In this document: positions 53,858 through 63,391 of the stretch, in pieces
Numbering within the stretch: the stretch's first letter is position 1
Layout of the letters: each line of letters opens with the position of its first letter
Origin: Brevibacillus_H sp041920465
GTDB lineage: Bacteria; Bacillota; Bacilli; Brevibacillales; Brevibacillaceae
NCBI GenBank assembly: GCA_041920465.1
Contig: JBHGXW010000020.1
Coordinates: 186,001 to 250,000 of the forward strand
Direction: 5' to 3'
DNA length: 64,000 bases
Made by a program: the position numbers and the translations under genes
Notes under the pieces: generated by a model
Databases searched by the model: none
Told to the model about the DNA's origin: nothing
The model's input: the letters and a program-made list of their open reading frames with translations, nothing else

Positions 53858-53888
53858 AGGTTTTAATTTAATAGAATATCCGTTTTTA

Positions 53889-55427
53889 TTACTCCCATTC
53901 GATTGTTGCAGGCGGTTTGGAGGTGATATCGTACACCACGCGGTTTACATTCTCCACCTCGTTGACGATACGTGTCGAAACTCGCTCAAGCACATCCCAA
54001 GGAATTCTTGCCCAGTCAGCAGTCATTCCGTCAATGGAAGTAACGGCGCGAATCCCAACCGTATACGAATAGGTACGGACATCCCCCATAACCCCCACGC
54101 TCTTCATGCCAGGCAATGCAGTGAAATACTGCCAAATCTCCCGGTCCAAACCGGCATTTTTAATCTCTTCGCGAAGAATCGCATCTGATTCCCGAACAAT
54201 CTCCAGCTTCTCTTCCGTAACTTCTCCCAGTACACGGATAGCAAGACCTGGTCCCGGGAAAGGCTGTCTCCATACGATTTCATCCGGAAGGCCAAGCTCT
54301 GTTCCCAGTTTGCGAACCTCGTCTTTAAACAGGGTTTTGAGCGGCTCGATCAGTTTGAACTTCATATCTTCCGGCAAGCCGCCTACGTTGTGGTGAGATT
54401 TGATTGTATGGGCAGTTGCCGTTCCGCTCTCGATAATATCGGTATAAAGCGTCCCTTGCGCCAGGAAATCCATATCGGTCAATTTGTTGGACTCTTCGTC
54501 AAATACGTAGATAAATTCATTCCCGATAATTTTGCGTTTTTGCTCAGGATCGGATACACCTTTCAGCTTGTCCAGGAAGCGTTTGCGTGCGTCGATTTTA
54601 ATAACCTTCATATCAAATTTGCCGACAAACGTCTCCATGACCCCTTCCGCTTCCCCTTTGCGGAGCAGTCCATGATCGACAAACATGCACGTAAGCTGAT
54701 CGCCGATTGCCCGGTGAATCAAGGCAGCTACAACAGAAGAGTCAACCCCGCCGCTTAATGCGCAAAGAACTTTCTTGTCGCCAACCGTTTCGCGAATCCG
54801 TGCCACTTCTTCCTCAATGAAGCTGGACATGCTCCAGGTTCCGCTGCAGCCGCACACTTGGAACAGGAAATTGGCAATAAATTCGTTCCCGCGCAGGGTA
54901 TGGCGTACTTCAGGATGGAACTGCACACCGTACAGCTTGCGATCGCGGTTGCTCATCGCCGCCACCGGGCAGGAATCACTTACTGCATCGATTTCGAATC
55001 CTTCCGGCAATTGAACCACTTTATCGGAATGGCTCATCCAGACGACTTCACTACTTTCCAGGTTATGGTACAATTCGTGAGAACGTTGAATCCGAATTTC
55101 CGCTTTACCGTATTCACGAACACCGGCTCTTTCCACTTTACCAGCCAAACTATGGGTCATCAGCTGCATGCCGTAGCAAATTCCCAGAATCGGAACACCC
55201 AACTCAAAAATGGCTGGATCTACTTGAGGAGCGCCTTCTTCGTACACACTTGCCGGTCCGCCGGAAAAAATGATCCCTTTCGGCTGCAATTCTTTTAATT
55301 TTTCAACAGACGTATTGTACGGGAGCAGTTCGCTATAAACGCCAAGATCACGCACACGTCTGGCGATCAACTGATTGTATTGGCCACCAAAATCAAGTAC
55401 AACAACTAACTCTAACGGTTTCTCCAT
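53889..55427 (-). CDS. guaA: GMP synthase (glutamine-hydrolysing) GuaA
   Basis: Turns XMP into GMP. The 512-residue product has an N-terminal class I glutaminase (nucleophile C84 in GICYGMQ, His/Glu in GVQFHPEV), the ATP pyrophosphatase P-loop LSGGVDSSVVA near residue 225 and the C-terminal dimerisation domain ending KPPATIEWE. ATG 55427 has AAGGAGGGT upstream. It is controlled by its own guanine riboswitch and terminator, and placed between the transglutaminase gene and pbuG as in B. subtilis. Confidence 0.97.
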   Translation of the reverse strand: MEKPLELVVVLDFGGQYNQLIARRVRDLGVYSELLPYNTSVEKLKELQPKGIIFSGGPASVYEEGAPQVDPAIFELGVPILGICYGMQLMTHSLAGKVERAGVREYGKAEIRIQRSHELYHNLESSEVVWMSHSDKVVQLPEGFEIDAVSDSCPVAAMSNRDRKLYGVQFHPEVRHTLRGNEFIANFLFQVCGCSGTWSMSSFIEEEVARIRETVGDKKVLCALSGGVDSSVVAALIHRAIGDQLTCMFVDHGLLRKGEAEGVMETFVGKFDMKVIKIDARKRFLDKLKGVSDPEQKRKIIGNEFIYVFDEESNKLTDMDFLAQGTLYTDIIESGTATAHTIKSHHNVGGLPEDMKFKLIEPLKTLFKDEVRKLGTELGLPDEIVWRQPFPGPGLAIRVLGEVTEEKLEIVRESDAILREEIKNAGLDREIWQYFTALPGMKSVGVMGDVRTYSYTVGIRAVTSIDGMTADWARIPWDVLERVSTRIVNEVENVNRVVYDITSKPPATIEWE

Positions 55428-55512
55428 GAGTACCCTCCTTGTTCATTTCATAGATATAGTAGCAAAATGACTCTGTCGAAGCAAAAAAAAAAAACAGACC
55501 CAACCGTTCATA

Positions 55513-55557
55513 CAAAAAAGGGACTGGCACCTTCTTGTCATACGAAGGCACAGTCCC
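55513..55557 (-). terminator. Riboswitch-controlled terminator of guaA
   Basis: GGGACTGTGCCTTC pairs with GAAGGTGCCAGTCCC (near-perfect), followed by TTTTTT on the minus strand; about 45 bases after the aptamer. Confidence 0.9.
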
Positions 55558-55601
55558 AGTATGATATACGCATGCAAATTCACGTACCTCTGGCTGTTCA
55601 C

Positions 55602-55668
55602 CTCGTAGTCGCTCTATTTACGGTAGAGCGGTAGAAACTTTCAGGCCATATCCCTGAGATTATACGAG
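55602..55668 (-). promoter_or_regulatory. Guanine riboswitch aptamer upstream of guaA
   Basis: Minus strand: P1 CTCGTA with TACGAG, TATAAT in J1/2, P2 CTCAGG/CCTGAA, TTTCTAC in J2/3, P3 CGCTCT/AGAGCG and GACTAC in J3/1. The C in GACTA marks guanine specificity. The product pathway ends in GMP, so this is direct feedback. Confidence 0.93.
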
Positions 55669-55744
55669 ATCTTCTTGCTTAACCCACCCGTCAAAAGCTT
55701 GACTGGCACCGGGCGGGACCCCACTGCACTTATACATGAAGCAA

Positions 55745-55773
55745 ATTCTAGCAGACTGAGGGTAAATGTTCAA
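55745..55773 (-). promoter_or_regulatory. Likely guaA promoter
   Basis: TTGAAC (55768-55773) and TAGAAT (55745-55750), 17 bases apart on the minus strand, at the 3' end of the transglutaminase gene and 77 bases before the riboswitch. No PurBox is seen here. Confidence 0.6.
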
Positions 55774-58019
55774 GGCCTCATTTGTTGAGAAAGCCGATCC
55801 ATGATTTTGTTGGCAATGTCGCGGGCCTTGCCTTCCAACTCCTTGTAACCGTAATGAACCTGTTCGTACAAATTCGTCAAATACCAAAGGTCCTGACGCA
55901 CATCTCCTGAAACAGACAAGCGCTTTACGTATTCCCGCAGCGTTTCTCCTGCTTGACGGTTCATCAGAATCCGTTCAAACAACAAGAGAAGCTTGCTGTA
56001 TTTTTCACTGAAACGATCTTCCGGATAAGTCGCGATTTGTTTGCGAATCCACCAAATCATCAGCTTGTCTCTTCGTCTCCATGCCAACTTCAACACACCA
56101 GCCAATATAACCGAAGCGATGATCAAAAACTTGCCTGATACACCGTTTCCAACAACCCCTGTACCTTCTTCATCTTCCAATTTATTCAGACGGCCATCCT
56201 CACGATCCTGCGGCTTATCCACTTGCGTATTGTTTGGGGAAGGTTGCTGAACCTGCGGCGTGTTCAGATCATAGTTGACCCGTACCGGTGAAGTGAAGGA
56301 GGTTGTGGCTTCAAAGGGAATCCAACCCGTTTCAGGAAAATATACTTCTACCCACGAATGGGCATCCTTGTTGCGTACCTCGATGATCCTCCTGCCGTCT
56401 TCCGTTGAACCAACATCCGTACCGGGAGCAAAGCCCTTTACCCATCGTGCCGGAATGCCGATTGTCCGGAGCATGACTGCCATGGAAGAAGAGAAATGGT
56501 CACAATAGCCCCGCTTGGTCTCAAACAGGAACTGATCAACAAAATCTTGTCCCTTCGCCGGAACCGGGACGTCATTCGTTTCGTATTTGTACTCTCCGCT
56601 TGATCGCAGGTAAGACTCAATGGCCCGTACCTTTTCATAAGGAGTTTTGGCATTTTGCGTGATTTTTACGGCCAGTTCCTTGATTCGCGGCGGCAAGTTG
56701 GCCGGCAGCTGCAAATACCGCTCTTTAATAGAAGCAGGATATTGGTAGGGCAAGCTCAGGAACTTCTTCTCGCTTAAGACAGGCACTTCCGTCGAAAGTT
56801 CGTAGCTCATCATCTTTAACAGGGTCGGATTAGGAACCTCCACCAACTTCTGCATATTGTCTCTGGGATTGCCAGATTTTTGCGAGATTGTAACGGTGCC
56901 CTCATGCGTTTCAAGATGCTTGTTCGTCGCGTCATACTGAATGGTGGCGTTCCGCGGCGTAAATTTTGGCATCCGTTTTAACTGGCCCGGATAAAACACA
57001 ACGGGAAACTGTTCACTGTTCATGTACTGAAGGCTGGCTTCAACTGATTTGGTTTCCACATTTTCAAACAGATTATCGTCCCATTCATAATCGCGGGGAT
57101 TCAGGATCGCCTCATAATGAACTTGACCCTTTTGCCAGCCTTGGCCGGTGTAGATGTCTTTGGAATCGCCTCGCCAATAGTACTTTTCATTTACTCTTGC
57201 AATGAAAACCAGGCTCTCGTCCTGAATAAACGGACCGCCCAAGTGGCTGTCATTGTTGTCATAGCCCACCTTTTTTAAGGTACCTGGGCCTTCTTCTCCA
57301 TTTCCCATGAAATACGAGATCGGGTCGGGCCAACTCGCTTCTTGTTTGGGTGCCGAATAAGCTACCCCGACTGATAAACTGATAATCAGCACAGGGGCAA
57401 GCAGTGACTTCCAAAAGGCAAATCGATTTTTCCCCTTTCCGGCCAGCTTCTCCATAGCCGAGAAATGAAGGACCGCCAGCATGAAAAATCCGGCAATCAA
57501 CGAACGGATAATTCCACCGTCCGCATCGTATGGCATAAAGGTATCAAGTGTTGCCAAATATGCCTCTGTCATGAAGACAAACCATAGTCCCTGTCGTTGC
57601 TCCAGGACAAGATACGAAAGCAGAGAAACCAGGATGACGATCAATAAATAAAAGAGCAGGCTGCGGGAGACAGGCGACATATTCGGCCAATTTTGCGCAT
57701 AGATAAGCGGGACATCCTGCACGAATCGGACATAGACCTCTTTCAGCCATTCCGGAGCAAAAAGCGGTGTCACAAAAAACGTTTGGTGCAAGAGCCATAA
57801 CCCTCCGCCAAGCTTCAACGTTGTTGCCAGCCATCGCCATTCCAAAAGCAAGTCGAGAAACAGAATCCCCGCCGCCAAATACAGAAATGGAGCAACTTCA
57901 CTGGTATCCGTCAATGACGGCAGCGGCAGCAACCACTCCCGAAGCAGCAAAAACAAGAAAACCGCGGCCAACCAATCCATTGCTTTCACTCTGCGAAAAA
58001 AAGGGATAGTTCCTATCAT
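55770..58019 (-). CDS. Membrane transglutaminase-like protein (TgpA/YebA type)
   Basis: A 749-residue membrane protein. The N-terminal half has about seven TM helices (residues 10-200). A large extracytoplasmic domain contains the transglutaminase triad: Cys in KRGYCDHFSSSMAVML, His in NKDAHSWVEVYFP and the acidic residue in WIPFEATTSF (Glu instead of the usual Asp). One more TM helix (FLIIASVILAGVLKLAW) precedes a C-terminal cytoplasmic DUF4129-like helical tail. Third gene of MoxR-DUF58-transglutaminase, which matches B. subtilis yeaC-yeaD-yebA upstream of guaA. The precise substrate is unknown. ATG 58019 follows GGAGGTG. Confidence 0.92.
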   Translation of the reverse strand: MIGTIPFFRRVKAMDWLAAVFLFLLLREWLLPLPSLTDTSEVAPFLYLAAGILFLDLLLEWRWLATTLKLGGGLWLLHQTFFVTPLFAPEWLKEVYVRFVQDVPLIYAQNWPNMSPVSRSLLFYLLIVILVSLLSYLVLEQRQGLWFVFMTEAYLATLDTFMPYDADGGIIRSLIAGFFMLAVLHFSAMEKLAGKGKNRFAFWKSLLAPVLIISLSVGVAYSAPKQEASWPDPISYFMGNGEEGPGTLKKVGYDNNDSHLGGPFIQDESLVFIARVNEKYYWRGDSKDIYTGQGWQKGQVHYEAILNPRDYEWDDNLFENVETKSVEASLQYMNSEQFPVVFYPGQLKRMPKFTPRNATIQYDATNKHLETHEGTVTISQKSGNPRDNMQKLVEVPNPTLLKMMSYELSTEVPVLSEKKFLSLPYQYPASIKERYLQLPANLPPRIKELAVKITQNAKTPYEKVRAIESYLRSSGEYKYETNDVPVPAKGQDFVDQFLFETKRGYCDHFSSSMAVMLRTIGIPARWVKGFAPGTDVGSTEDGRRIIEVRNKDAHSWVEVYFPETGWIPFEATTSFTSPVRVNYDLNTPQVQQPSPNNTQVDKPQDREDGRLNKLEDEEGTGVVGNGVSGKFLIIASVILAGVLKLAWRRRDKLMIWWIRKQIATYPEDRFSEKYSKLLLLFERILMNRQAGETLREYVKRLSVSGDVRQDLWYLTNLYEQVHYGYKELEGKARDIANKIMDRLSQQMRP

Positions 58020-58021
58020 CC

Positions 58022-59233
58022 TTACGCACCTCCGATCTGCTTCAATTCCTCGTATTCATGGAGGTGAACCGGACTGCACTGTACCTTAGCCGCTTTCAGC
58101 ATTTGCAGCGCCTGTTTCTCTTCATACCTGATTTCGGAAGCAGAGTAAATCCAAAACAGGTGAACTTTGCGTCCGGTGGAAGCCAAATCCATCAATCCAG
58201 CCACTAAATGCTTGCTTAAAGACGGGGTGACGATTGCCAGCGTAGAGCCCAGCGGGAGCTCCAACGCTTCCCGATTCACTACTTGCGAAAACGGACGATC
58301 CCCTTCCGGCATAATCCGGGCTAATTGATCAAACACCCGAAAGAAATGAGCCTGACTATTTCCTGCTGGAATGACAACCCGATCCTTCTGATGACTGACA
58401 AATCCGAATGGAAATTGCCTGCGGCTTGCGTAATAGACCAAGCTTGCCGTCAATTTAACCGCCATTTCAAACAACTGCGGGTCCTTATCTTGGTAGCTGG
58501 CTTTATACACATCGCAAAAAAACACAATTTGGTTCATGGATTGGTGCTCAAATTCTTTGGTTTTCAACCCCATACCGCGTGCTGATGCCCGCCAGTGAAT
58601 TTGGCTTAAACGGTCGCCACGCTGATAGTCCCGCACTCCCCGAACTGCCGCCACATCGTCGGAACGCCTGTGTGAAACCTGAATATTACCGCTGATCCGC
58701 CCATCTCCCGTAGGCCAATGAGTAATATGACGATAAGCCGGATAGACGAGAAACTCGTTAACCAGCGGAAAAGTTTTGGTACGCTGAATGAATCCGAAAA
58801 AATCTCCGGCGCTGATCATACTATGTTCCAACCGATAGTAGCCGCGGGGCAGCGAAGGGATTACATAGGTAAGCTGCACTTCCCGTCGAAACCAAGGAAA
58901 CACCAACTGGCGGTGTGCCTCATAGTAACTGGCAAGCTTATCCGGCAACGGCTCCACGATCATGTTCCAGCCAAGGGGAAACCATATTTTGCGTCTCAAG
59001 CGAATTGTCACAACCACGTCTTCGCCATCCTGCAGGCGATCGCGGTCAACTTCCCGTGTCGCCTGCAGGGTTGCAAACATTAACAGATAGGCCAGCAGCT
59101 CATACACAAAAAATGTCATACAGCTGTAGAAAAGAAACCAACTGGCAAATCCGCCCTGAAATTTGGCGAAGACATAGGTGATTGCCAATAGCCCGATTAC
59201 TTTCAGCTTTCCGTATTTACGCTGTTTCACCAT
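58022..59233 (-). CDS. DUF58 (von Willebrand-like) protein
   Basis: About 403 residues. Two hydrophobic segments near the N-terminus (VIGLLAITYVFAKF and ASWFLFYSCMTFFVYELLAYLL, shown in part) anchor it; the DUF58 core follows with VRGVRDYQRGDRLSQIHWRASARGMGL in part (the GD-LxxIHWR signature) near residue 200. It usually works with a MoxR ATPase as a chaperone pair for membrane or envelope proteins. ATG 59233 is chosen, with AGGG nine bases upstream; GTG 59239 is too close to it. Two bases separate it from the transglutaminase gene. Confidence 0.92.
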   Translation of the reverse strand: MVKQRKYGKLKVIGLLAITYVFAKFQGGFASWFLFYSCMTFFVYELLAYLLMFATLQATREVDRDRLQDGEDVVVTIRLRRKIWFPLGWNMIVEPLPDKLASYYEAHRQLVFPWFRREVQLTYVIPSLPRGYYRLEHSMISAGDFFGFIQRTKTFPLVNEFLVYPAYRHITHWPTGDGRISGNIQVSHRRSDDVAAVRGVRDYQRGDRLSQIHWRASARGMGLKTKEFEHQSMNQIVFFCDVYKASYQDKDPQLFEMAVKLTASLVYYASRRQFPFGFVSHQKDRVVIPAGNSQAHFFRVFDQLARIMPEGDRPFSQVVNREALELPLGSTLAIVTPSLSKHLVAGLMDLASTGRKVHLFWIYSASEIRYEEKQALQMLKAAKVQCSPVHLHEYEELKQIGGA

Positions 59234-59245
59234 CTCCACCGCCCT

Positions 59246-60199
59246 TTAGCTGATCGGGACGCGCGTCTCCTGAAGCACACTGGCAATTACTCGATCAACT
59301 GTTGCTCCTTCAAGACGTGCTTCCTGCTTCAGGATAATGCGATGACTGAATGTAACAGGTACAAGCTCCTTTACATCATCAGGAATCACGTAGTCTCGCC
59401 CACGAACCAAAGCCAGCGCTTGAGCCGCCCTGCACAATGCCAGAGAACCCCGCGGGCTTACTCCCAAGTAAACACTTGGATGGTTGCGTGTCTTATGGCA
59501 AAGTCTCACGATGTAATCTTTAATACCTTCTGTAAGTTTTACCTTTGATGCTTCCGCTTGCAGGCTCTGAATCTCTTTTATGGTAACTACCGGTTGAATC
59601 TCTTCAATTGGTTTTTGCGCGACGAAACGGCTTAACATGGATACCTCTTCTGCCTCAGTCGGATATCCCAGATGCAATTGCAGCAAGAAACGGTCAAGCT
59701 GCGCCTCTGGAAGCGGGAATGTGCCCTCGTACTCCAGCGGATTTTGGGTTGCCATTACAAAGAATGGCTCAGCCAACTGATGCGTGGTGCCATCTACCGT
59801 AACCGAGTGCTCTTCCATCGCTTCCAGTAATGCAGATTGCGTCTTGGGCGACGTACGGTTAATTTCATCAGCCAGAATTACATGACCGAAAATCGGACCT
59901 GGTCTAAATTCAAACTCAAGCGTTCTTTGATTAAAAATGGAAATGCCGGTTACATCAGTTGGAAGCAAATCAGGAGTAAATTGAATTCGCTTAAAATTGC
60001 CTCCAATTGAACGGGCCAAGGAGCGTACCAGCATGGTTTTCCCAACCCCAGGCACGTCTTCCAAAAGAACATGTCCTTTTGCCAGCAAAGCAACGATACT
60101 TAATTCAATTACGTGTTTTTTGCCGATTAGTACCTTTTCGATATTCTGGATAAGTGCCTCAATGGATTTATGCGGATGATCCAATTTGATTAAGCTCAT
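59246..60199 (-). CDS. MoxR-family AAA+ ATPase
   Basis: A 317-residue AAA+ protein. Walker A is DVPGVGKTMLVR near residue 50, Walker B VILADEINRTSPKTQSALLEAM near 110 (in part), sensor 1 MATQNPLEYEGTFPLPEAQLDRF in part and sensor 2 around SPRGSLALCRAAQ. It is proposed to remodel proteins together with the DUF58 partner encoded next. First gene of the trio and preceded by a 735-base gap that must hold its promoter. ATG 60199 sits after an AGGAGACTTGAC leader. Confidence 0.95.
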   Translation of the reverse strand: MSLIKLDHPHKSIEALIQNIEKVLIGKKHVIELSIVALLAKGHVLLEDVPGVGKTMLVRSLARSIGGNFKRIQFTPDLLPTDVTGISIFNQRTLEFEFRPGPIFGHVILADEINRTSPKTQSALLEAMEEHSVTVDGTTHQLAEPFFVMATQNPLEYEGTFPLPEAQLDRFLLQLHLGYPTEAEEVSMLSRFVAQKPIEEIQPVVTIKEIQSLQAEASKVKLTEGIKDYIVRLCHKTRNHPSVYLGVSPRGSLALCRAAQALALVRGRDYVIPDDVKELVPVTFSHRIILKQEARLEGATVDRVIASVLQETRVPIS

Positions 60200-60608
60200 A
60201 ATGTCAAGTCTCCTATCCCTCTTAGGCTTTTGAGCACAAGCGCTGATTACTTATTACGGTAAATGATGATAATAGAGGAAGACAAGAAAATAATTATAAA
60301 ACTTAGTGAAATGAAAATTTACAGATAACTCCGTGTAATTACTAAAGAATTCTCATCCATTTTACAAAATTTACATATTGGTGTCAAAAATACGGAATTT
60401 CAAAGCAAAACGCAAAAACACCAATAAAAACAAAAGGCCTGCAGATTTGCAAACCCTTTTTCACTATCCTGTTTGGGATTAAACCTATTTCTTGAAAGCC
60501 TTCTGTCATGACAATTATACTTTACTGGTTAACCTTGAAACAAATCCATTATTTAACAGATCCGGTTGAGTTGCAGCCGCTGCCTCTGAATCGGGGAAGC
60601 CTGTCGAC
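60200..60608. other. Gene-free leader region upstream of the MoxR operon
   Basis: AT-rich, no frame with a ribosome site. It must contain the promoter of the MoxR-DUF58-transglutaminase operon but I cannot fix hexamers. No tRNA or riboswitch signature seen. Confidence 0.5.
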
Positions 60609-60642
60609 AAAAAAACTCCAACCACCAAAAATGTGATTGGAG
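60609..60642 (-). terminator. Orphan terminator
   Basis: CTCCAATCAC and GTGGTTGGAG stem with TTTTTTT on the minus strand. No gene ends at it; the chemoreceptor terminator lies 100 bases upstream. A short RNA or a vanished gene could explain it. Confidence 0.75.
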
Positions 60643-60744
60643 AAGTAGTACGTGAATGAATTCATTATATAATCTGTCGGCAGAGCCTGCCTTAGTTTGT
60701 TGATGGCAGCGGAGGCAAGCTTATCCTCAATTGGTTGATTTAAT

Positions 60745-60789
60745 GAAAAAAATGGAGACAGTCTACTGCACAGATTGACTGCCTCATTT
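60745..60789 (-). terminator. Terminator of the chemoreceptor gene
   Basis: AAATGAGGCAGTC and GACTGTCTCCATTT stem (one bulge), then TTTTTTT on the minus strand, about 145 bases after the stop. Confidence 0.8.
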
Positions 60790-60934
60790 CAATACCCCAA
60801 GAACAATCCGTAGAGGAATTACCTCCCTACTTTGTACATCGGAAGAGGAGAATCATGCATTCATGCATAAATTATGGTAATTGGTCTGACCGCCATGTAT
60901 TAGCAAATTAACGAAAACAATCTGAGTTCTTTCA

Positions 60935-62614
60935 CTAAACCCTAAATTTTGAAATGATCTGTTGAAGTTCTTCAGACATCTTAGATAGAGCTAAGGCTGA
61001 AGAAGAGATTTCTTCCATAGAGGCCAATTGTTCTTCAGTAGCACCAGATACACTCTGAGTTCCTGCTGCTGTTTCTTTTGCTATCTCCCGTATTAATGTT
61101 ATAGACTGCACTATTTCTTCCATAGACGCTGCCATCTGTTGCGCACCGGCCGATACCTCTTGAATCTGAACAGCAACACCATCCACGGAACGTTGAATGT
61201 GTTCGAAAGACGTTCCCGCTTGGGTTACTACTGCCATACCTTCGCTCACTTCGTATTTTACCTGATCCATGGAAGTTACAGCTTTTTCCATTTGATCTCG
61301 AATCACAGAAATTAAATCGTTGATTTGATTCGCAGACCCGGCCGACTGCTCCGCAAGTTTCCTTACTTCCTCTGCCACGACAGCAAATCCCCTGCCATGT
61401 TCGCCTGCTCTTGCCGCTTCAATCGCTGCGTTCAATGCTAACAAATTAGTTTGGGAAGCGATTTCAGTAATAACTTGAACTATTTGACCGATTTCCATTG
61501 AACGATCGCCTAATTCTTTGATTACATCTGCCAGATCATTAACTTTGGTGTGAATCGATCTCATTTGATCGTTAGCGGTTTGAATTCCCCGATTTCCTTC
61601 CTCCGCCACTTGAGATGCTTGTATGGAGGAGGTGGATACCTTTTGGGCGTTAGCCGCAATTTGTTGAATTCCTTGGGCCATCTCATTAACAGTCTGGGCA
61701 CTCTGGTCTACGCTGGAGGCTTGCTGCTCGGAGCCTGATGCTACTTCCTGCATTGTGGAAGCAATTTGCTCCGTGGCTTTACTTGTTTGTTCAGCACTTG
61801 CTGTTAACTCTTCAGCAGATGCTGCAACCTGCTCGGCATTGATTCCAACTTGATGAATAAGGTTGCGCAAATTGGTTTTCATAGCATTAAAGGAATGAGC
61901 CAGTTCCCCGATCTCATCTCTGTTCTTTATATCAATATCTTCAACAGTCAGGTCTCCTGAGGCTATTTTTTCTGCAGAGGATGCGATTGAAATAACTGGT
62001 CTCGAAATCAATCTTGATACAAAATATCCAATGCAAATCGCCAGGATAACTGCAATCACACTGATGAGGAATACTGTGGTCACTACTCCGTTTACCATAG
62101 CGGAGTTTTCTTGTGAGGCTTGAGTCATTAGTTTTTGTTGTCGGTCACTTATTTGGTCAGCTATCGCTCGAATCTCCCTAGAAATAGGAAACAAAGAGGT
62201 GTTGGCAATACTCAAGGCTTGCTCTTTCTTTGCCGAGGCAATTAGATTTCTCGACTCATAATATTGCTTGTTTAATTGTTCGATCTTGCTCAATGAATCC
62301 TTGGTTTCTTGAGTTTCGGCCATTCCCATGGCTGTGGATACCAATGTAGATAATTGATTGCTTGCGTCCTCCAATTTTTTCATGGCATCAGCATTTTGTG
62401 TAAGTATGTAGTCCCTCAAACTGTTATTCAATTGAGTAGCATTTACTTGAATATCCTTAGCGTTAATGAGTATAGTAGCCCTTCTGTCAACTAAATCAGA
62501 ATACGAGCTATCTACTTTCTTTAGAAAGTAAAGAGACATTCCGCTCACAATAACCAAAAGTAGAGCGACTGATAAAAATCCGCCAATTAATTTCTTGCCA
62601 ATTGTCCATTTCAT
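60935..62614 (-). CDS. Methyl-accepting chemotaxis protein
   Basis: A 559-residue chemoreceptor. TM1 at residues 10-30, an extracellular four-helix-bundle-type sensor (about 31-185, containing AKDIQVNATQLNNSLRDYIL), TM2 near 190-210, a HAMP domain (SRPVISIASSAEKIASGDL) and a long cytoplasmic coiled coil with the conserved hairpin tip EIASQTNLLALNAAIEAARA and GRGFAVVAEEVRKLAE. Ligand unknown. ATG 62614 has GGAGG six bases upstream; the upstream frame to 62653 is not part of it. It stands alone with its own terminator. Confidence 0.95.
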   Translation of the reverse strand: MKWTIGKKLIGGFLSVALLLVIVSGMSLYFLKKVDSSYSDLVDRRATILINAKDIQVNATQLNNSLRDYILTQNADAMKKLEDASNQLSTLVSTAMGMAETQETKDSLSKIEQLNKQYYESRNLIASAKKEQALSIANTSLFPISREIRAIADQISDRQQKLMTQASQENSAMVNGVVTTVFLISVIAVILAICIGYFVSRLISRPVISIASSAEKIASGDLTVEDIDIKNRDEIGELAHSFNAMKTNLRNLIHQVGINAEQVAASAEELTASAEQTSKATEQIASTMQEVASGSEQQASSVDQSAQTVNEMAQGIQQIAANAQKVSTSSIQASQVAEEGNRGIQTANDQMRSIHTKVNDLADVIKELGDRSMEIGQIVQVITEIASQTNLLALNAAIEAARAGEHGRGFAVVAEEVRKLAEQSAGSANQINDLISVIRDQMEKAVTSMDQVKYEVSEGMAVVTQAGTSFEHIQRSVDGVAVQIQEVSAGAQQMAASMEEIVQSITLIREIAKETAAGTQSVSGATEEQLASMEEISSSALALSKMSEELQQIISKFRV

Positions 62615-62813
62615 GCTGTACCTCCAATTAATAAGGATAAGTCTTAATTTCATCGTTTTTGGCCTTATTAATATAGTAAAAAAATCCTAACAAAAAAGAT
62701 AGTACCAAGCTAACACCAGATTTTAATTATAATCGAAATAATAGTATTTAACCGGTGTTTGAAACGATCTAAAATGGCTGCCGGGATGGGGTAGCTTCAA
62801 TACAGATACAAGA

Positions 62814-63287
62814 TTATGAAAGAGACAACTCCCATCGTTCTTCAACAAGTTCCTGATTAGACAATGTTTCTTTTCTTGTTTCCATTATTCTAAATCCAAA
62901 TTTTTTATAAAGGTGTCTGGCCGCCTTAAGTTCACTATTCGTCCAGAGTATTATGGTTTTATAATTTTTCTCTCGACAAAAGTCAATTGCTTTTTGTACT
63001 AATTGCCCCCCCAACCCAGCTCCTCTTAAACTTGGGTCAACAAGAAACAAACGTAATTGAGCTACATTTTCATTTACTTTTGTGATTCCAATTGAACCTT
63101 TAGCCTCTTCATCAATTTCTAAAATCCAAATATTTTCGTTTACATGATCAGACCTTTTTATAAAATCATCCACACTCTTAGCGATAAAATTTTTGAAAGA
63201 TAAATCGAAATTGTATTCATTGGCGTAAATATCATAGTGTGAATTTATTATGAATCCAGCATCTTCCGCTTTAAATGAACGTATCAT
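62814..63287 (-). CDS. GNAT-family N-acetyltransferase
   Basis: A 157-residue acetyl-CoA-dependent acetyltransferase. The CoA-binding motif A is LVDPSLRGAGLGGQLVQKAI near residues 84-103; motif B is NYKTIILWTNSELKAARHLY and the end GFRIMETRKET is typical. It resembles members fused to or neighbouring MarR regulators. Substrate unknown. ATG 63287, with AAAGGTGA upstream, is preferred to the GTG at 63296. Confidence 0.9.
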   Translation of the reverse strand: MIRSFKAEDAGFIINSHYDIYANEYNFDLSFKNFIAKSVDDFIKRSDHVNENIWILEIDEEAKGSIGITKVNENVAQLRLFLVDPSLRGAGLGGQLVQKAIDFCREKNYKTIILWTNSELKAARHLYKKFGFRIMETRKETLSNQELVEERWELSLS

Positions 63288-63391
63288 TCGGCTCACCTTT
63301 TTTATTTATCGAAATCACAAGTTTGATTGACTGATCAGCCTTTAGTTGAATAACTTCTTCGAAAATAATTTTAATTTCGCAACAAAAAAGC

